Position numbers and translations under genes: made by a program
From: an uncultured Pelagibacteraceae bacterium
GTDB taxonomy: Bacteria; Pseudomonadota; Alphaproteobacteria; Pelagibacterales; Pelagibacteraceae
NCBI GenBank assembly: GCA_902594235.1
Contig: CACJLJ010000004.1
Span: 1-43,268 of the forward strand
DNA: 43,268 nt
Direction: 5' to 3'
Shown: positions 1-8,692 of the stretch, piece by piece
Layout: every line of letters starts with the position of its first letter
How positions within the stretch are numbered: position 1 is the first letter of the stretch
Notes under the pieces: generated by a model
Database searches by the model: none
The model's input: only the letters and a program-made list of their open reading frames with translations
Told to the model about the DNA's origin: nothing

Positions 1-79
1 AAAATTAAAATATTTTTGTAAAGTAAGCTTATCTTTTTTATTAGTTTTTTTGATAATTCTCTAAACATTTAAATACTTT

Positions 80-156
<77 letters not shown>

Positions 157-162
157 TTATAC

Positions 163-357
163 TTAAATTCTATTTTTAAGTTTATTTAGTTTTTTTACTC
201 TTTTAATATTTTCTTGAAGGATTCTTTTTTTCTTTTCTGATGGTTTTTCATAAGTATTCTTTAGTTTAATGATTTTAAAAAAACCATCCCTCTGAAGTTT
301 TCTCTTTAAAATCCTTAAAGCCTGCTCAACATTATTGTCTTTTACTTCTATTTTAAT
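163..357 (-). CDS. rpsU: 30S ribosomal protein bS21 (probable ATT start)
   Basis: Small basic protein of the 30S subunit, near the anti-Shine-Dalgarno end of 16S rRNA, where it assists mRNA binding. The family core DNNVEQALRILKRKLQRDG is obvious and is followed by a Lys/Arg-rich tail. The frame is open upstream to a TTG at 369, but that TTG lies directly against the only strong Shine-Dalgarno sequence (GGAGG, 366-362) and has no ribosome site of its own. Starting at ATT (357-355), 4-5 nt after GGAGG, gives MKIEVKDNN, which aligns residue for residue with the usual alphaproteobacterial N-terminus MQVLVRDNN. I therefore prefer ATT, giving 64 residues. It is followed 6 nt later by tRNA-fMet. Confidence 0.93.
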   Translation of the reverse strand: MKIEVKDNNVEQALRILKRKLQRDGFFKIIKLKNTYEKPSEKKKRILQENIKRVKKLNKLKNRI

Positions 358-378
358 AACAACCTCCAAAAAACTGTT

Positions 379-407
379 TAATTAGCACTTTTATTTTTTT
401 ATGTCTA
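379..407 (-). promoter_or_regulatory. Weak candidate promoter for rpsU-tRNA-fMet
   Basis: On the minus strand, a TAGACA -35-like hexamer (407-402) is separated by 17 nt from TAATTA preceded by TGC, an extended -10-like element (384-379). Start of transcription would be near 372, just upstream of the GGAGG site of rpsU. The -35 matches well and the -10 poorly. Read-through from trcR is an equally good explanation. Confidence 0.25.
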
Positions 408-423
408 TTAAATTCACTCATTG

Positions 424-999
424 TTAATTATTATTATGTTTTTTTAATTTTTCTCTATCTCTTTTTTCTCTCTTAATTCTTCTTTCAGCTTTTTCAATTG
501 CTGCAATTAAATCTTTCTGTGTAAATAAATTTAATGCTACAGGATCTTTTGGATTTAAATTATTATAATTCCAATAACTTTTATTTCTTATAGAAGTTAC
601 AGAATTTTTTGTAATACCTACTAATTTTGCTATTTGAGAGTCTTTCAAAATATTATGTTGTTTAATTAACCAAAGCGCAGAGTCTGGCTTATCCTGTCGT
701 TTTGATAAAGGGATATATCTTTTAATTTTTTTTTCAGTGTTAGAAATTTCTATATCTGTCCCCTTAATCATTAATGGTCTATTCTTATCATTTGAAGATA
801 GCTCAATTTCCTCTCTCGAAAGTTGACCAGAAATAATTGGGTTATAAGCTTTTATTCCTTTTGCAACCTCGCCATCAGCAATACCTTGTATTTCTACTTC
901 ATGTAATTTACAAAAATCTGCAATTTGCTTAAAAGTTAAGGTTGTGTTTTCTACAAGCCAAACAGCTGTAGCCATTGGCATTAAAGGAGCGTTTGACAT
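424..999 (-). CDS. trcR: TrcR-type DUF1013 family regulator
   Basis: A 191-residue protein of the alphaproteobacteria-specific DUF1013 family, named cell cycle transcriptional regulator TrcR in current annotations; its regulon is not known to me. Two helix-turn-helix-like segments are visible: about residues 12-42 (AVWLVENTTLTFKQIADFCK onward) and 108-140 (ALWLIKQHNILKDSQIAKLV onward). They share the spacing A-WL...L..-QIA...I, suggesting an internal duplication. The C-terminus (about 165-191) is a charged Lys/Arg/Glu helix. The ATG directly follows the rpmE stop codon with no gap, so translation is probably coupled. No signal peptide or membrane segment is seen, so it is cytosolic. Confidence 0.85.
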   Translation of the reverse strand: MSNAPLMPMATAVWLVENTTLTFKQIADFCKLHEVEIQGIADGEVAKGIKAYNPIISGQLSREEIELSSNDKNRPLMIKGTDIEISNTEKKIKRYIPLSKRQDKPDSALWLIKQHNILKDSQIAKLVGITKNSVTSIRNKSYWNYNNLNPKDPVALNLFTQKDLIAAIEKAERRIKREKRDREKLKKHNNN

Positions 1000-1230
1000 T
1001 TATTTATTCTTTTCAGATTTAAAATTTTGAAATTTTTTATTGAATTTGCTAATTCTGCCTTTATCCATAAGCTTTTGTTTACCACCAGTCCAAGCAGAAT
1101 GAGATTTTGGATCAATTTCTAGTTTAAGAATATCTCCTTCAGCGCCCCAAGTTGATCTTGTTTCAAATTGTGTACCATCTGTCATTTCCACTTTAATTAA
1201 GTGATAGTTTGGGTGTATTTTTTTTTTCAT
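1000..1230 (-). CDS. rpmE: 50S ribosomal protein bL31, zinc-free form
   Basis: A 76-residue large-subunit protein that contributes to the bridge between the ribosomal subunits. It starts with the family motif [10 protein letters not shown] and continues with the conserved DGT...STWG and HSAWTGGKQ segments. The four cysteines that bind zinc in the C+ form are absent, so this is the cysteine-free form. It begins 35 nt after the suhB stop and ends directly against the trcR start. A small A/T-rich inverted repeat lies in the gap to suhB but is too weak to call a terminator. Confidence 0.96.
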   Translation of the reverse strand: MKKKIHPNYHLIKVEMTDGTQFETRSTWGAEGDILKLEIDPKSHSAWTGGKQKLMDKGRISKFNKKFQNFKSEKNK

Positions 1231-1265
1231 TGTGTGACTTATAGCAAAAGAATTGTTTAAAACAA

Positions 1266-2006
1266 TTAAAAGTTAGCTAGTTTTTCGTTTAATTTTGTAA
1301 AAATATCTGGGTTAGATGCGATTACTTTTATGTTATTATGTTGATCAAGGTTGATTTCATTCAAAATACCTCCTGCTTCTTTCACAATAATTAATCCAGC
1401 TGCTATATCCCATAAATTTAAAAAATTTTGAAAATATCCATCAAATCTACCTGCTGCTACATAAGCCATATCTAAAGCAGCGGATCCAGATTTTCTAAAG
1501 GATAAATCGATATCTTTATTTTTTATACCACCAGTGGCAAATAAACACTCATTGATTTGATTTCTTTTAGAAACTCTAATTCTTTGATTGTTAAAATAAG
1601 CTCCATTATTTTTTTCTGCATAAAACATTTCATCTTTTATAGGATCAAAAATTAAACCTGAGATAATTTCATTATTCGACTTTAAAGCTATTGAAGTTGC
1701 AAAATGAGGTATACCATGCAGAAAATTTATTGTTCCATCAATTGGATCAATAATCCAAACATTGTTTTTATCTTTATTCTTTTTGACTCCATTTTCTTCA
1801 CTTATAATTGAAAAATTTGGCCTACCTTTCGTAAGTTCATCAATTATTATTTTTTCAGTTTTAAAGTCGGAATTAGTAACAAAATCTTTTGGTCCTTTTT
1901 TTGATACCTGTAATTTTTCAATTTCTCCAAAATCTCTTTTAAGAATTTTTGATACTTTGTCACAAGCCTTAATCATCAAATTTAAATTTGGAGAAATAGA
2001 ATTCAT
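1266..2006 (-). CDS. suhB: Inositol monophosphatase family protein
   Basis: A 246-residue Mg-dependent phosphatase of the inositol monophosphatase fold, expected to hydrolyse inositol-1-phosphate or related sugar phosphates. Metal-ligand motifs are in order: SEENG (about 69-73), [12 protein letters not shown] (about 84-95) and [15 protein letters not shown] near residue 200. In E. coli SuhB also binds RNA polymerase and takes part in rRNA antitermination; whether that applies here cannot be read from the sequence. It follows efp by 3 nt, an efp-suhB order common in alphaproteobacteria. Substrate specificity within the family is uncertain. Confidence 0.93.
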   Translation of the reverse strand: MNSISPNLNLMIKACDKVSKILKRDFGEIEKLQVSKKGPKDFVTNSDFKTEKIIIDELTKGRPNFSIISEENGVKKNKDKNNVWIIDPIDGTINFLHGIPHFATSIALKSNNEIISGLIFDPIKDEMFYAEKNNGAYFNNQRIRVSKRNQINECLFATGGIKNKDIDLSFRKSGSAALDMAYVAAGRFDGYFQNFLNLWDIAAGLIIVKEAGGILNEINLDQHNNIKVIASNPDIFTKLNEKLANF

Positions 2007-2009
2007 ATG

Positions 2010-2570
2010 TTATATTTTTTTTAAATACTCTAGATTTCTAGTATCAACAATTATCTCATCACCAGACTCAACAAATGGAGGAACTTGTATATTTAAACCA
2101 TTATCTAGTAAAGCAGGTTTATAAGATGAGGTAACGGTTTGACCTTTTAAAGCTGCATCTGTTGACTTAATTTTGCATGTAATTTGTTTAGGTAAATCTA
2201 CAGATATTGGTTTTTCATTATAAAAAACTACTGACACAACTAGATTTTCAGTTAATAATTTGCCTTTTTCACCAATAAGATCTTTTTTTATTTGTATTTG
2301 TTCAAATGATTTAGGATTCATAAAAAAATAATTAGTTTCATCTTTGTAGAGATAATTAAATTCTGTTTCCTCAAGAGAAGCTTTTTCAACAGACTCACTA
2401 GATCTAAACCTCTCATTTAATTTTGTATTTTTAATTACACTTTTCATCTCAACTTGCGCAAATGCTCCACCTTTTCCAGGTTTTACATGTTGTGTCTTTA
2501 AAACTTGCCATAAATCATCTTTGTGCTCTAAAAGCATACCAACTCTAATTTCACTAGCATTTATTTTCAT
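2010..2570 (-). CDS. efp: Translation elongation factor P
   Basis: A 186-residue, full-length EF-P that relieves ribosome stalling at proline runs. It has the N-terminal KOW-like domain with the loop HVKPGKGGAF; Lys33 in this loop matches E. coli Lys34, which is beta-lysylated by EpmA/EpmB. Two OB domains follow, ending in GDEIIVDTRNLEYLKK. No modification gene is in the window. The start codon overlaps the thiE stop by 4 nt, so it belongs to the same transcript. Confidence 0.97.
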   Translation of the reverse strand: MKINASEIRVGMLLEHKDDLWQVLKTQHVKPGKGGAFAQVEMKSVIKNTKLNERFRSSESVEKASLEETEFNYLYKDETNYFFMNPKSFEQIQIKKDLIGEKGKLLTENLVVSVVFYNEKPISVDLPKQITCKIKSTDAALKGQTVTSSYKPALLDNGLNIQVPPFVESGDEIIVDTRNLEYLKKI

Positions 2571-3187
2571 ATAAATTTTTTAATAGCATCTAATGGTTTT
2601 AATTTTTTATTTTTCCAAATGTAGCCTGAAATAGCTAAAAAGTCGGCATTATTCAATAAAAGTTTTTTGTAATTTTTATTGTCGATACCTCCAATTGCTA
2701 TAATTGGAATTTTTGTAATTTTTTTTACTTTTTTTAATAAAGTAATTGATGCTCTATATTTTACTTTTTTAGTTTTAGAGGAAAAAAACGCACCTATAGC
2801 AATATAATCTGCACTATTTGAATAAGCTAATTTAGATAGTTTAATTGAGTTATGACAAGTTATTCCTATTATCTTTTTTCCAAGTAATTTTCTTGCCTCA
2901 GATATATCTTTATCTTTTTGACCCAAATGACATCCATCAGCATTTACTATTTTTGCAAGGATTGGATCATCATTAATTAAAAATTTAACTCTAAAAAATT
3001 TGCAAATTTTCTTTATCTTTCTTGCAATTATTAATTTTTTCTTAAATGTTTCATTTTTAAGTCTTAATTGAAAAAATTGTATTTTTTTTTGTGATAAAAC
3101 TTTTTTTAAATCATCATAAAAATGATGTTTTAATTTATTAGGAGAAATTAGATATATATATTTTTTTTTATTATTAAATATTTTCAA
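2567..3187 (-). CDS. thiE: Thiamine phosphate synthase
   Basis: Joins HMP diphosphate and the thiazole phosphate to give thiamine phosphate. Family motifs are in order: QLRLK, INDDPILAK, GCHLGQKD, IGITCH, DYIAIGAFFSSKTKK and IPIIAIGGI. The frame is open up to 3322 inside fba, but that upstream part has no family similarity. The best start is TTG at 3187-3185, giving MKIFNNKKKYIYLISP and 206 residues, close to the family length; it overlaps the fba end by 14 nt. An isolated ThiE-like protein could instead be a TenI-type homologue, but the HLGQ and IGGI motifs favour ThiE. thiD is at 21981. Confidence 0.86.
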   Translation of the reverse strand: MKIFNNKKKYIYLISPNKLKHHFYDDLKKVLSQKKIQFFQLRLKNETFKKKLIIARKIKKICKFFRVKFLINDDPILAKIVNADGCHLGQKDKDISEARKLLGKKIIGITCHNSIKLSKLAYSNSADYIAIGAFFSSKTKKVKYRASITLLKKVKKITKIPIIAIGGIDNKNYKKLLLNNADFLAISGYIWKNKKLKPLDAIKKFI

Positions 3188-4184
3188 ATTCTTTTGACCA
3201 CTTTCCTTGAGCTGCCAAAGTACACATTTTAGCTCTATGGTCGAATACTTTTTGAGTTCCTTGAACATCCTCAATATTCTTAGACCAATGTTTAAGAGCG
3301 CCTTGTTGTAATGCTCTTCCATAAGAATATGACATTATAAATTTTGTGTCATTAAATTTATTAATTAAGTTTAAGTTTTCTGTAGCTTGTATTTCAGTTT
3401 GACCACCAGATAAGAAGGCGATGCCTGGAACATCATTTGGAACAGACTCTCTTAAGCATTTAATTGTAAGTTTAGCTGTTTCCTCATTAGATATTTGGTT
3501 TTTTGATTTTGTTCCAGCTAAAATCATATTCGGCTTTAGGATAATTCCAGTTAGATCAACTTTATGTATATTTAATTCCTCAAAACATTTTTTAATCACC
3601 TCTGAAGTTTTATCAAAACATTCATTTGCAGAATGATCACCATCCATTAAAACTTCTGGTTCAACGATTGGTACCATCTTGCATTCTTGTGCTAAAGCTG
3701 CATATCTTGCTAAAGCATGAGCATTTGAATGTATTGAGAGCTTGCTTGGATAATCTTTTGAAATATTATAAACTCCTCTCCATTTAGTAAACTTTGCCCC
3801 CAAATTAAAATATTCTATTAATCTTTCTCTTAATCCATCAAGTCCTTCAGTAATTTTTTCTTCTGGGCTTCCTGACATTTTTTTTGCACCTGTATCGACT
3901 TTTATACCTGAAATTGAACCACTCTCAGTAAGAAGTTCAGGTATACTTTTTCCATCAATTGTTTTCTGTTTAATAGTTTCATCATATAAGATGACACCAC
4001 CAATACATTTACTCATTTCTTTCGCAGAAAATAAAGTTTGTCTAAATAAAATTCTATTTTCTGGAGTTGATTGTACATTAACACTTTCTAATCTTTTCGT
4101 CATTGTGCCGGTGCTCTCATCAGCAGCCAAGATTCCTTTGCCGTTTTCTAAAATTTTTAAAGCTATCTTATTTAATTCGGACAT
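3174..4184 (-). CDS. fba: Fructose-bisphosphate aldolase, class I
   Basis: A 336-residue class I (Schiff-base, metal-independent) aldolase that interconverts fructose 1,6-bisphosphate with DHAP and glyceraldehyde 3-phosphate. The N-terminus has the typical GKGILAADESTGTMTKRL; the Schiff-base lysine sits in GIILKPNMILAG. Most bacteria use the zinc-dependent class II enzyme, so the class I form is notable, though it occurs in SAR11 and other alphaproteobacteria. The ATG directly abuts the pgk stop codon. No phosphofructokinase gene is present in the window. Confidence 0.97.
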   Translation of the reverse strand: MSELNKIALKILENGKGILAADESTGTMTKRLESVNVQSTPENRILFRQTLFSAKEMSKCIGGVILYDETIKQKTIDGKSIPELLTESGSISGIKVDTGAKKMSGSPEEKITEGLDGLRERLIEYFNLGAKFTKWRGVYNISKDYPSKLSIHSNAHALARYAALAQECKMVPIVEPEVLMDGDHSANECFDKTSEVIKKCFEELNIHKVDLTGIILKPNMILAGTKSKNQISNEETAKLTIKCLRESVPNDVPGIAFLSGGQTEIQATENLNLINKFNDTKFIMSYSYGRALQQGALKHWSKNIEDVQGTQKVFDHRAKMCTLAAQGKWSKEFENI

Positions 4185-5357
4185 TTAATTGAGGGCTCTT
4201 ATACCAGGAATTTCTTTACCTTCAAGATATTCTAAAAAGGCTCCACCTGCAGTTGAAACAAAATTAAATTTTTTTAACGCATTAATTTTGTTTATAACTG
4301 CAATTGTATCTCCACCACCAGCTACAGAGTAAATCTTATTTCCCAAACTTACAATTTTTTTTCCAATTTCCTCACTTCCAATTGCGAAATTAGTATTTTC
4401 AAAGTAACCAGCTGGTCCATTCCACAAGACTGATTTACTATTTTCTAAAATTGAATTTATTAAACTTATTGTTTTTGGTCCTATATCTAAAATTATATCG
4501 TCATCTTGAATATCAGACAAATCTTTGATTTTTGCTTTATCATCTAATTTTTTCCCTACAGCAACATCTTTTGGAAAAATAATTTCACATGTATTTTTTT
4601 TTGCTAAAGAAAAAATTTCTTCAATAATATTATTACAATTATTTTCTATTATTGAATTTCCTACATTAAAACCTTTATATTTAATAACGTTGTTAGCCAT
4701 AGCTCCAACTATTATAATTTTTTCAAATTTTGGTAATAAATTTTTAATAACACTAATTTTAGTTGAAATTTTTGAACCACCTATAATACATGCTATAGGT
4801 TTTTGTATATCTGAGGTAACTTTTTTTAGTGCATTTACTTCAGCATTCATTTGAATTCCACAATATGAGGGTAAAAATTTTGTTATTTTGTCTACAGATG
4901 CGTGCTTTCTATGTGAGCAAGAAAAAGCATCGTTTACAAAGATTTCACCAAAACTAGACAATTTCTTTGCAAATTCTTCATCATTTCTTTCCTCTTGTTC
5001 ATAAAATCTTATGTTTTCTAGAAAAAAAATTTTATTAACTTCGTTTTCTAAAAATGAGATTGAATCGATATCAAATATTTTTTTATTTATTAATTCAACC
5101 TTTTTATTTAACTTAAAAGACAGATATTCACATACAGGTAACATTGATAGTTTAGAATCGATTTTGCCTTTAGGTCTGCCAATATGAGAAATTATAATAA
5201 TTTGAGAGTTTTTTTCGATTAAATATTTTAAAGTTGGTAAAATTTTATCTATTCTTGTCGTATCTGTTATTTTACTATCTTTAAGAGGAACATTTAAATC
5301 AAGCCTTAATAAAATTTTTTTTTTATTTAAATCCTTTAAATCCTCAATTTTTTTCAT
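4185..5357 (-). CDS. pgk: Phosphoglycerate kinase
   Basis: A full-length 390-residue kinase interconverting 1,3-bisphosphoglycerate and 3-phosphoglycerate with ADP/ATP. Substrate-binding arginine motifs RLDLNVP and HIGRPKG lie near the N-terminus; the nucleotide-binding half shows GGSKISTK, GAMAN, WNGPAGYFE and AGGGDT. It starts 13 nt after gap and ends flush with fba, so it is part of the tkt-gap-pgk-fba unit. Confidence 0.98.
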   Translation of the reverse strand: MKKIEDLKDLNKKKILLRLDLNVPLKDSKITDTTRIDKILPTLKYLIEKNSQIIIISHIGRPKGKIDSKLSMLPVCEYLSFKLNKKVELINKKIFDIDSISFLENEVNKIFFLENIRFYEQEERNDEEFAKKLSSFGEIFVNDAFSCSHRKHASVDKITKFLPSYCGIQMNAEVNALKKVTSDIQKPIACIIGGSKISTKISVIKNLLPKFEKIIIVGAMANNVIKYKGFNVGNSIIENNCNNIIEEIFSLAKKNTCEIIFPKDVAVGKKLDDKAKIKDLSDIQDDDIILDIGPKTISLINSILENSKSVLWNGPAGYFENTNFAIGSEEIGKKIVSLGNKIYSVAGGGDTIAVINKINALKKFNFVSTAGGAFLEYLEGKEIPGIRALN

Positions 5358-5370
5358 TGAATAATTGACT

Positions 5371-6375
5371 TTAATTGAATTTCTTGTCTAAATATATTGC
5401 TATATCAGACATTCTATTTGAGAAACCCCATTCGTTATCATACCAAGCCGAAATTTTGCCCATATTTTTACCAATCACATTAGTCAAGTTTGAGTCAATT
5501 ATTGCTGATGCAGGATTATGATTAAAATCAATAGAAACAAGTTTTTCTTTTGTAATTTCAAGAACTTTATTTTTTTTACTAAAGTTTTGAAATGCTGAAT
5601 TAATTTTTTTTATACTTAAATCTTTTCTTGCACAAAATACTAGCTCAACTAAAGAAACATTAGGTGTAGGGACTCTCATTGCTACTCCTTCTAACTTACC
5701 TTTCAGAGCAGGTATAATCTCACCAATCGTTTTTGATGCACCGGTTGAAGTTGGCACAATAGATTGGCCTGCTGATCTTGCTCTTCTAGGATCTTTATGA
5801 GAGTTATCTAAAATTCTTTGATCACTTGTAAAAGCATGAATTGTTGTCATAAAACCTTTTTCAATTTCAAAATTTTCATTAAGAACGTTAGCAAGTGGCG
5901 CGAGACAATTAGTAGTGCATGATGAGGCAGAAATAATTTTATCCTCTTTTTTTAACACTGACTCATTTACTCCAAACACAATAGTTTTATCTGCATTTTT
6001 ACATGGTGCTGAAACTATAACTTTTTCTGCCCCATTATTAAGATGCGGCAATAATTTATCTTTAGAATTAAATTTTCCGGTGCATTCAAATACATAATTG
6101 ACACCATGCTTTTTCCAATTAATATTATTTAGATTAGTCTCTTGACTGAATGTAATTTTCTTATTATTGATAATTAAGTTGTTTTCATCAAAATCGATCT
6201 CACCTTTAAATTTTCCATGTATGGAATCGTATTTCAAAAGAGATGAGCAGGTTTCAGAATTGGTTCTATTATTTATATGTTTAATCTCAATATTCTTGTA
6301 ATTATTTTCAATTATTGCTCGGACGATCATCCTTCCTATTCTGCCCATTCCATTAATTCCTACTTTTATACTCAT
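5371..6375 (-). CDS. gap: Glyceraldehyde-3-phosphate dehydrogenase, probable NADP use
   Basis: A 334-residue GAPDH with Rossmann motif [10 protein letters not shown] (7-16) and catalytic Cys153 in [12 protein letters not shown]. Two features differ from NAD-specific GapA. At the end of the second strand, where GapA has IND with an Asp that binds the adenosine ribose, this protein has INNRT. In the S-loop, where GapA has an LPHKDLRRAR-type sequence, this has [10 protein letters not shown], with Ser replacing Pro188 as in chloroplast NADP-using GAPDH. I infer NADP or dual cofactor use and a gluconeogenic bias. The tkt stop and gap start overlap by 4 nt across 6372-6375, with gap ahead of pgk in the operon. 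Confidence 0.97.
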   Translation of the reverse strand: MSIKVGINGMGRIGRMIVRAIIENNYKNIEIKHINNRTNSETCSSLLKYDSIHGKFKGEIDFDENNLIINNKKITFSQETNLNNINWKKHGVNYVFECTGKFNSKDKLLPHLNNGAEKVIVSAPCKNADKTIVFGVNESVLKKEDKIISASSCTTNCLAPLANVLNENFEIEKGFMTTIHAFTSDQRILDNSHKDPRRARSAGQSIVPTSTGASKTIGEIIPALKGKLEGVAMRVPTPNVSLVELVFCARKDLSIKKINSAFQNFSKKNKVLEITKEKLVSIDFNHNPASAIIDSNLTNVIGKNMGKISAWYDNEWGFSNRMSDIAIYLDKKFN

Positions 6376-8312
6376 AATTTTTTTTTAATCTTTTTTGCGA
6401 TACTTTCAGAATTTAATTCAAAGTGATTGTAGATATCTTTGTACGGAGCACTTTTCCCGAAATCATTTATTCCAAAATTTAATCCATTTTTTCCAGTATA
6501 TTTTTTCCAATAATGCGTTTCTGATGCTTCTATTGAAACAATAAGCTTAGTTTCGTTCAGAATTTTATTTTTATATTCTTCACTTTGTTGATCAAATAAT
6601 TTTTGGCAGGGCATTGATATTATTTTGGAGTAAATGCCATCTGTGGCTAATTTATGACTAACTTCACTTGCCAGATTAGTCTCAGACCCAGTTGCTATAA
6701 TTGTAACAATTATATTTTCTCCAGTTCTTAAAATTTCGTAAGCTCCATTAGATGACTCATTTTTAGAGGAATTCTTCACTCTAACAGGATTGATTCCTTG
6801 TCTAGTTAAAGCTATAACGCTTGGTGTATTTTTGCTTTTAAGTGCTAATTCCCAACATTCAAAAGTTTCAATAAGGTCTGAAGGTCTAAATACATTTAAA
6901 TTTGGGATTGATCTTAGAGCTGTTAATTGTTCTATAGGTTGATGTGTAGGACCATCCTCACCTAATCCGATAGAGTCATGTGTGAATATATAGATAACTC
7001 TTTGTTTCATCATTGCGGCTAATCTGATCGATGGTTTGCAATAATCACTGAATATTAAAAAAGTTCCACCATAAGGAATTAAATTACTATGTAACGCAAT
7101 ACCATTCATTATTCCACACATAGCATGCTCTCTAACTCCGTAATGAATATAGTTTCCTGAAAAATTACCTGGTTTAATTATCTTATGATTTTTTGTTTTA
7201 GTATTATTTGATCCAGCTAAATCAGCTGAACCACCAATTAAATTTGGTAACTTTGTTGCAATATCCAAAAACATTTCAGAAGTTTTTCTTGTAGCTATTG
7301 GTTTTAAATTTTTTAAATATTTATTTTTCGTTTTTTCAATTATATTTTTTAGCGAATTTATATCATTATTATCTAAATTAATTTCAGACTTTTTTGTATT
7401 TTTCTTAGATTTTTGTTCTGCTTTTTTTCCTATATTTCTCCATTCACTTAATAAATCATCTGGAATTTTAAAAGGTTCATTTTTCCATTTTAATTTTTTT
7501 CTAACTAAATTTATTTCATCCTCACCCAAAGGACTTCCATGCGATGATGCTTTACCACTTTTATTAGGTGACCCATAACCAATTGTTGTTTTACAAGAAA
7601 TTGCTATAGGTTTTTTAGATACTTGAGCTTTCCTTAAAGCTTTTGAAATTTCATTATAATTATGACCATTAATTTTAAGATAATTCCATCCATAGCTTTT
7701 TAATCTTTTTTCATGATTATCCGAAACAGTTAAATTAGTGGGACCATCAATTGAAATAGAATTATTATCGAATAACAAAACAAGATTTTTTAATTTTAAA
7801 TGTCCAGCTAGACTTAAGGCTTCATGACTTATGCCTTCCATCAAACATCCATCACCTGCTATCACATAAGTTTTATGATTAATTTTTCTTTTCCCAAATT
7901 TGTTTTTGAGAATTTCTTCTGAAATTGCGAATCCGACTGCATTAGAAATTCCTTGTCCTAAAGGTCCAGTTGTAGTTTCAATACCGGTGTTAGGATAATA
8001 TTCAGGATGACCAGCGCATATTGAATTTAATTGTCTAAAGTTTTTTATATCTTTTAAAGAAATACTTTTATAACCAGTAAGATAGAGTAAGGAGTAAAGA
8101 AGCATTGAACCATGACCCGCTGAAAGGACAAACCTATCTCTATTAATCCAATTAGGGTTTTTTGGATTAAAATTTAAAAAATCTTTAAAAAGAACTGTCG
8201 CCACATCAGCCATACCCATTGGCATTCCTGGATGCCCAGAATTGGCCTTTTGAACGGCATCTATGGACAAAAATCTTATACAATTAGCTAATTCTCTGTA
8301 GTGTTTACTCAA
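6372..8312 (-). CDS. tkt: Transketolase
   Basis: A 646-residue thiamine-diphosphate enzyme moving two-carbon units between pentose, tetrose and hexose phosphates. TPP/Mg motifs are GHPGMPMG near the N-terminus and GDGCLMEG followed by the Asn of [10 protein letters not shown]; the pyrimidine domain has GVREHAM and the C-terminal domain follows. The start is TTG (8312-8310), giving [10 protein letters not shown]; an SD-like AGGA lies about 7 nt upstream. It is the first gene of the minus-strand carbon operon, 53 nt from the divergent coiled-coil gene at 8366. Confidence 0.97.
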   Translation of the reverse strand: MSKHYRELANCIRFLSIDAVQKANSGHPGMPMGMADVATVLFKDFLNFNPKNPNWINRDRFVLSAGHGSMLLYSLLYLTGYKSISLKDIKNFRQLNSICAGHPEYYPNTGIETTTGPLGQGISNAVGFAISEEILKNKFGKRKINHKTYVIAGDGCLMEGISHEALSLAGHLKLKNLVLLFDNNSISIDGPTNLTVSDNHEKRLKSYGWNYLKINGHNYNEISKALRKAQVSKKPIAISCKTTIGYGSPNKSGKASSHGSPLGEDEINLVRKKLKWKNEPFKIPDDLLSEWRNIGKKAEQKSKKNTKKSEINLDNNDINSLKNIIEKTKNKYLKNLKPIATRKTSEMFLDIATKLPNLIGGSADLAGSNNTKTKNHKIIKPGNFSGNYIHYGVREHAMCGIMNGIALHSNLIPYGGTFLIFSDYCKPSIRLAAMMKQRVIYIFTHDSIGLGEDGPTHQPIEQLTALRSIPNLNVFRPSDLIETFECWELALKSKNTPSVIALTRQGINPVRVKNSSKNESSNGAYEILRTGENIIVTIIATGSETNLASEVSHKLATDGIYSKIISMPCQKLFDQQSEEYKNKILNETKLIVSIEASETHYWKKYTGKNGLNFGINDFGKSAPYKDIYNHFELNSESIAKKIKKKL

Positions 8313-8365
8313 AATTATCCTGTCTAGACTAAGAAGATTCTATTTAATATTATGTTTATATATAT

Positions 8366-8692
8366 ATGAATTCTGTCATTGAAAAAGAAAAAAAATTAAA
8401 TTTAGCGTTAACAAAATTAAAAAATTTAAATCTTATTAAAAATCCAGAAATAAAAAAAAACATTGAAGATTTAAATACTCAAAAAAATCAATTAAAAATT
8501 GAAAAACAAGAATTAGAGGAAAAATATAAAAGTTTATTGAAGGCTCATGCTAATTTAAACGATAAATTAGAGATTATTCAGAATCAAGAGAAGAGTGAAA
8601 AAAAAAAACAAATTGAATTTTCAGAAAAAATTGATGAATTAAATCAAGAAACAGATAGTTTATTAGAAGAAATTGATGAATGGCAAACGTAA
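8366..8692 (+). CDS. ZauP-like coiled-coil protein, ZapA partner
   Basis: A 108-residue highly charged protein (Lys, Glu, Asn, Gln) whose leucine/isoleucine heptads predict one long coiled coil with no membrane segment. Its last 13 nt overlap zapA. In Caulobacter a coiled-coil protein, ZauP, is encoded next to zapA and with ZapA focuses the Z-ring; alphaproteobacterial DUF4164 proteins sit in the same place. Identity as ZauP is inferred from position, size and coiled-coil nature, since sequence in such proteins is poorly conserved. Confidence 0.6.
   Translation: MNSVIEKEKKLNLALTKLKNLNLIKNPEIKKNIEDLNTQKNQLKIEKQELEEKYKSLLKAHANLNDKLEIIQNQEKSEKKKQIEFSEKIDELNQETDSLLEEIDEWQT

Noticed and set aside
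1..79. Possible gene end at the left edge
   Set aside because: I saw no recognisable protein segment, clear hairpin or other feature in these 79 bases.
1251..1267. Inverted repeat AATTGTT/AACAATT between suhB and rpmE
   Set aside because: A short A/T-only stem with a 3-nt loop overlapping the suhB stop; too weak to call a terminator.
3188..3322. Extension of thiE to 3322 within fba
   Set aside because: The added residues show no ThiE features and would overlap fba by about 150 nt.
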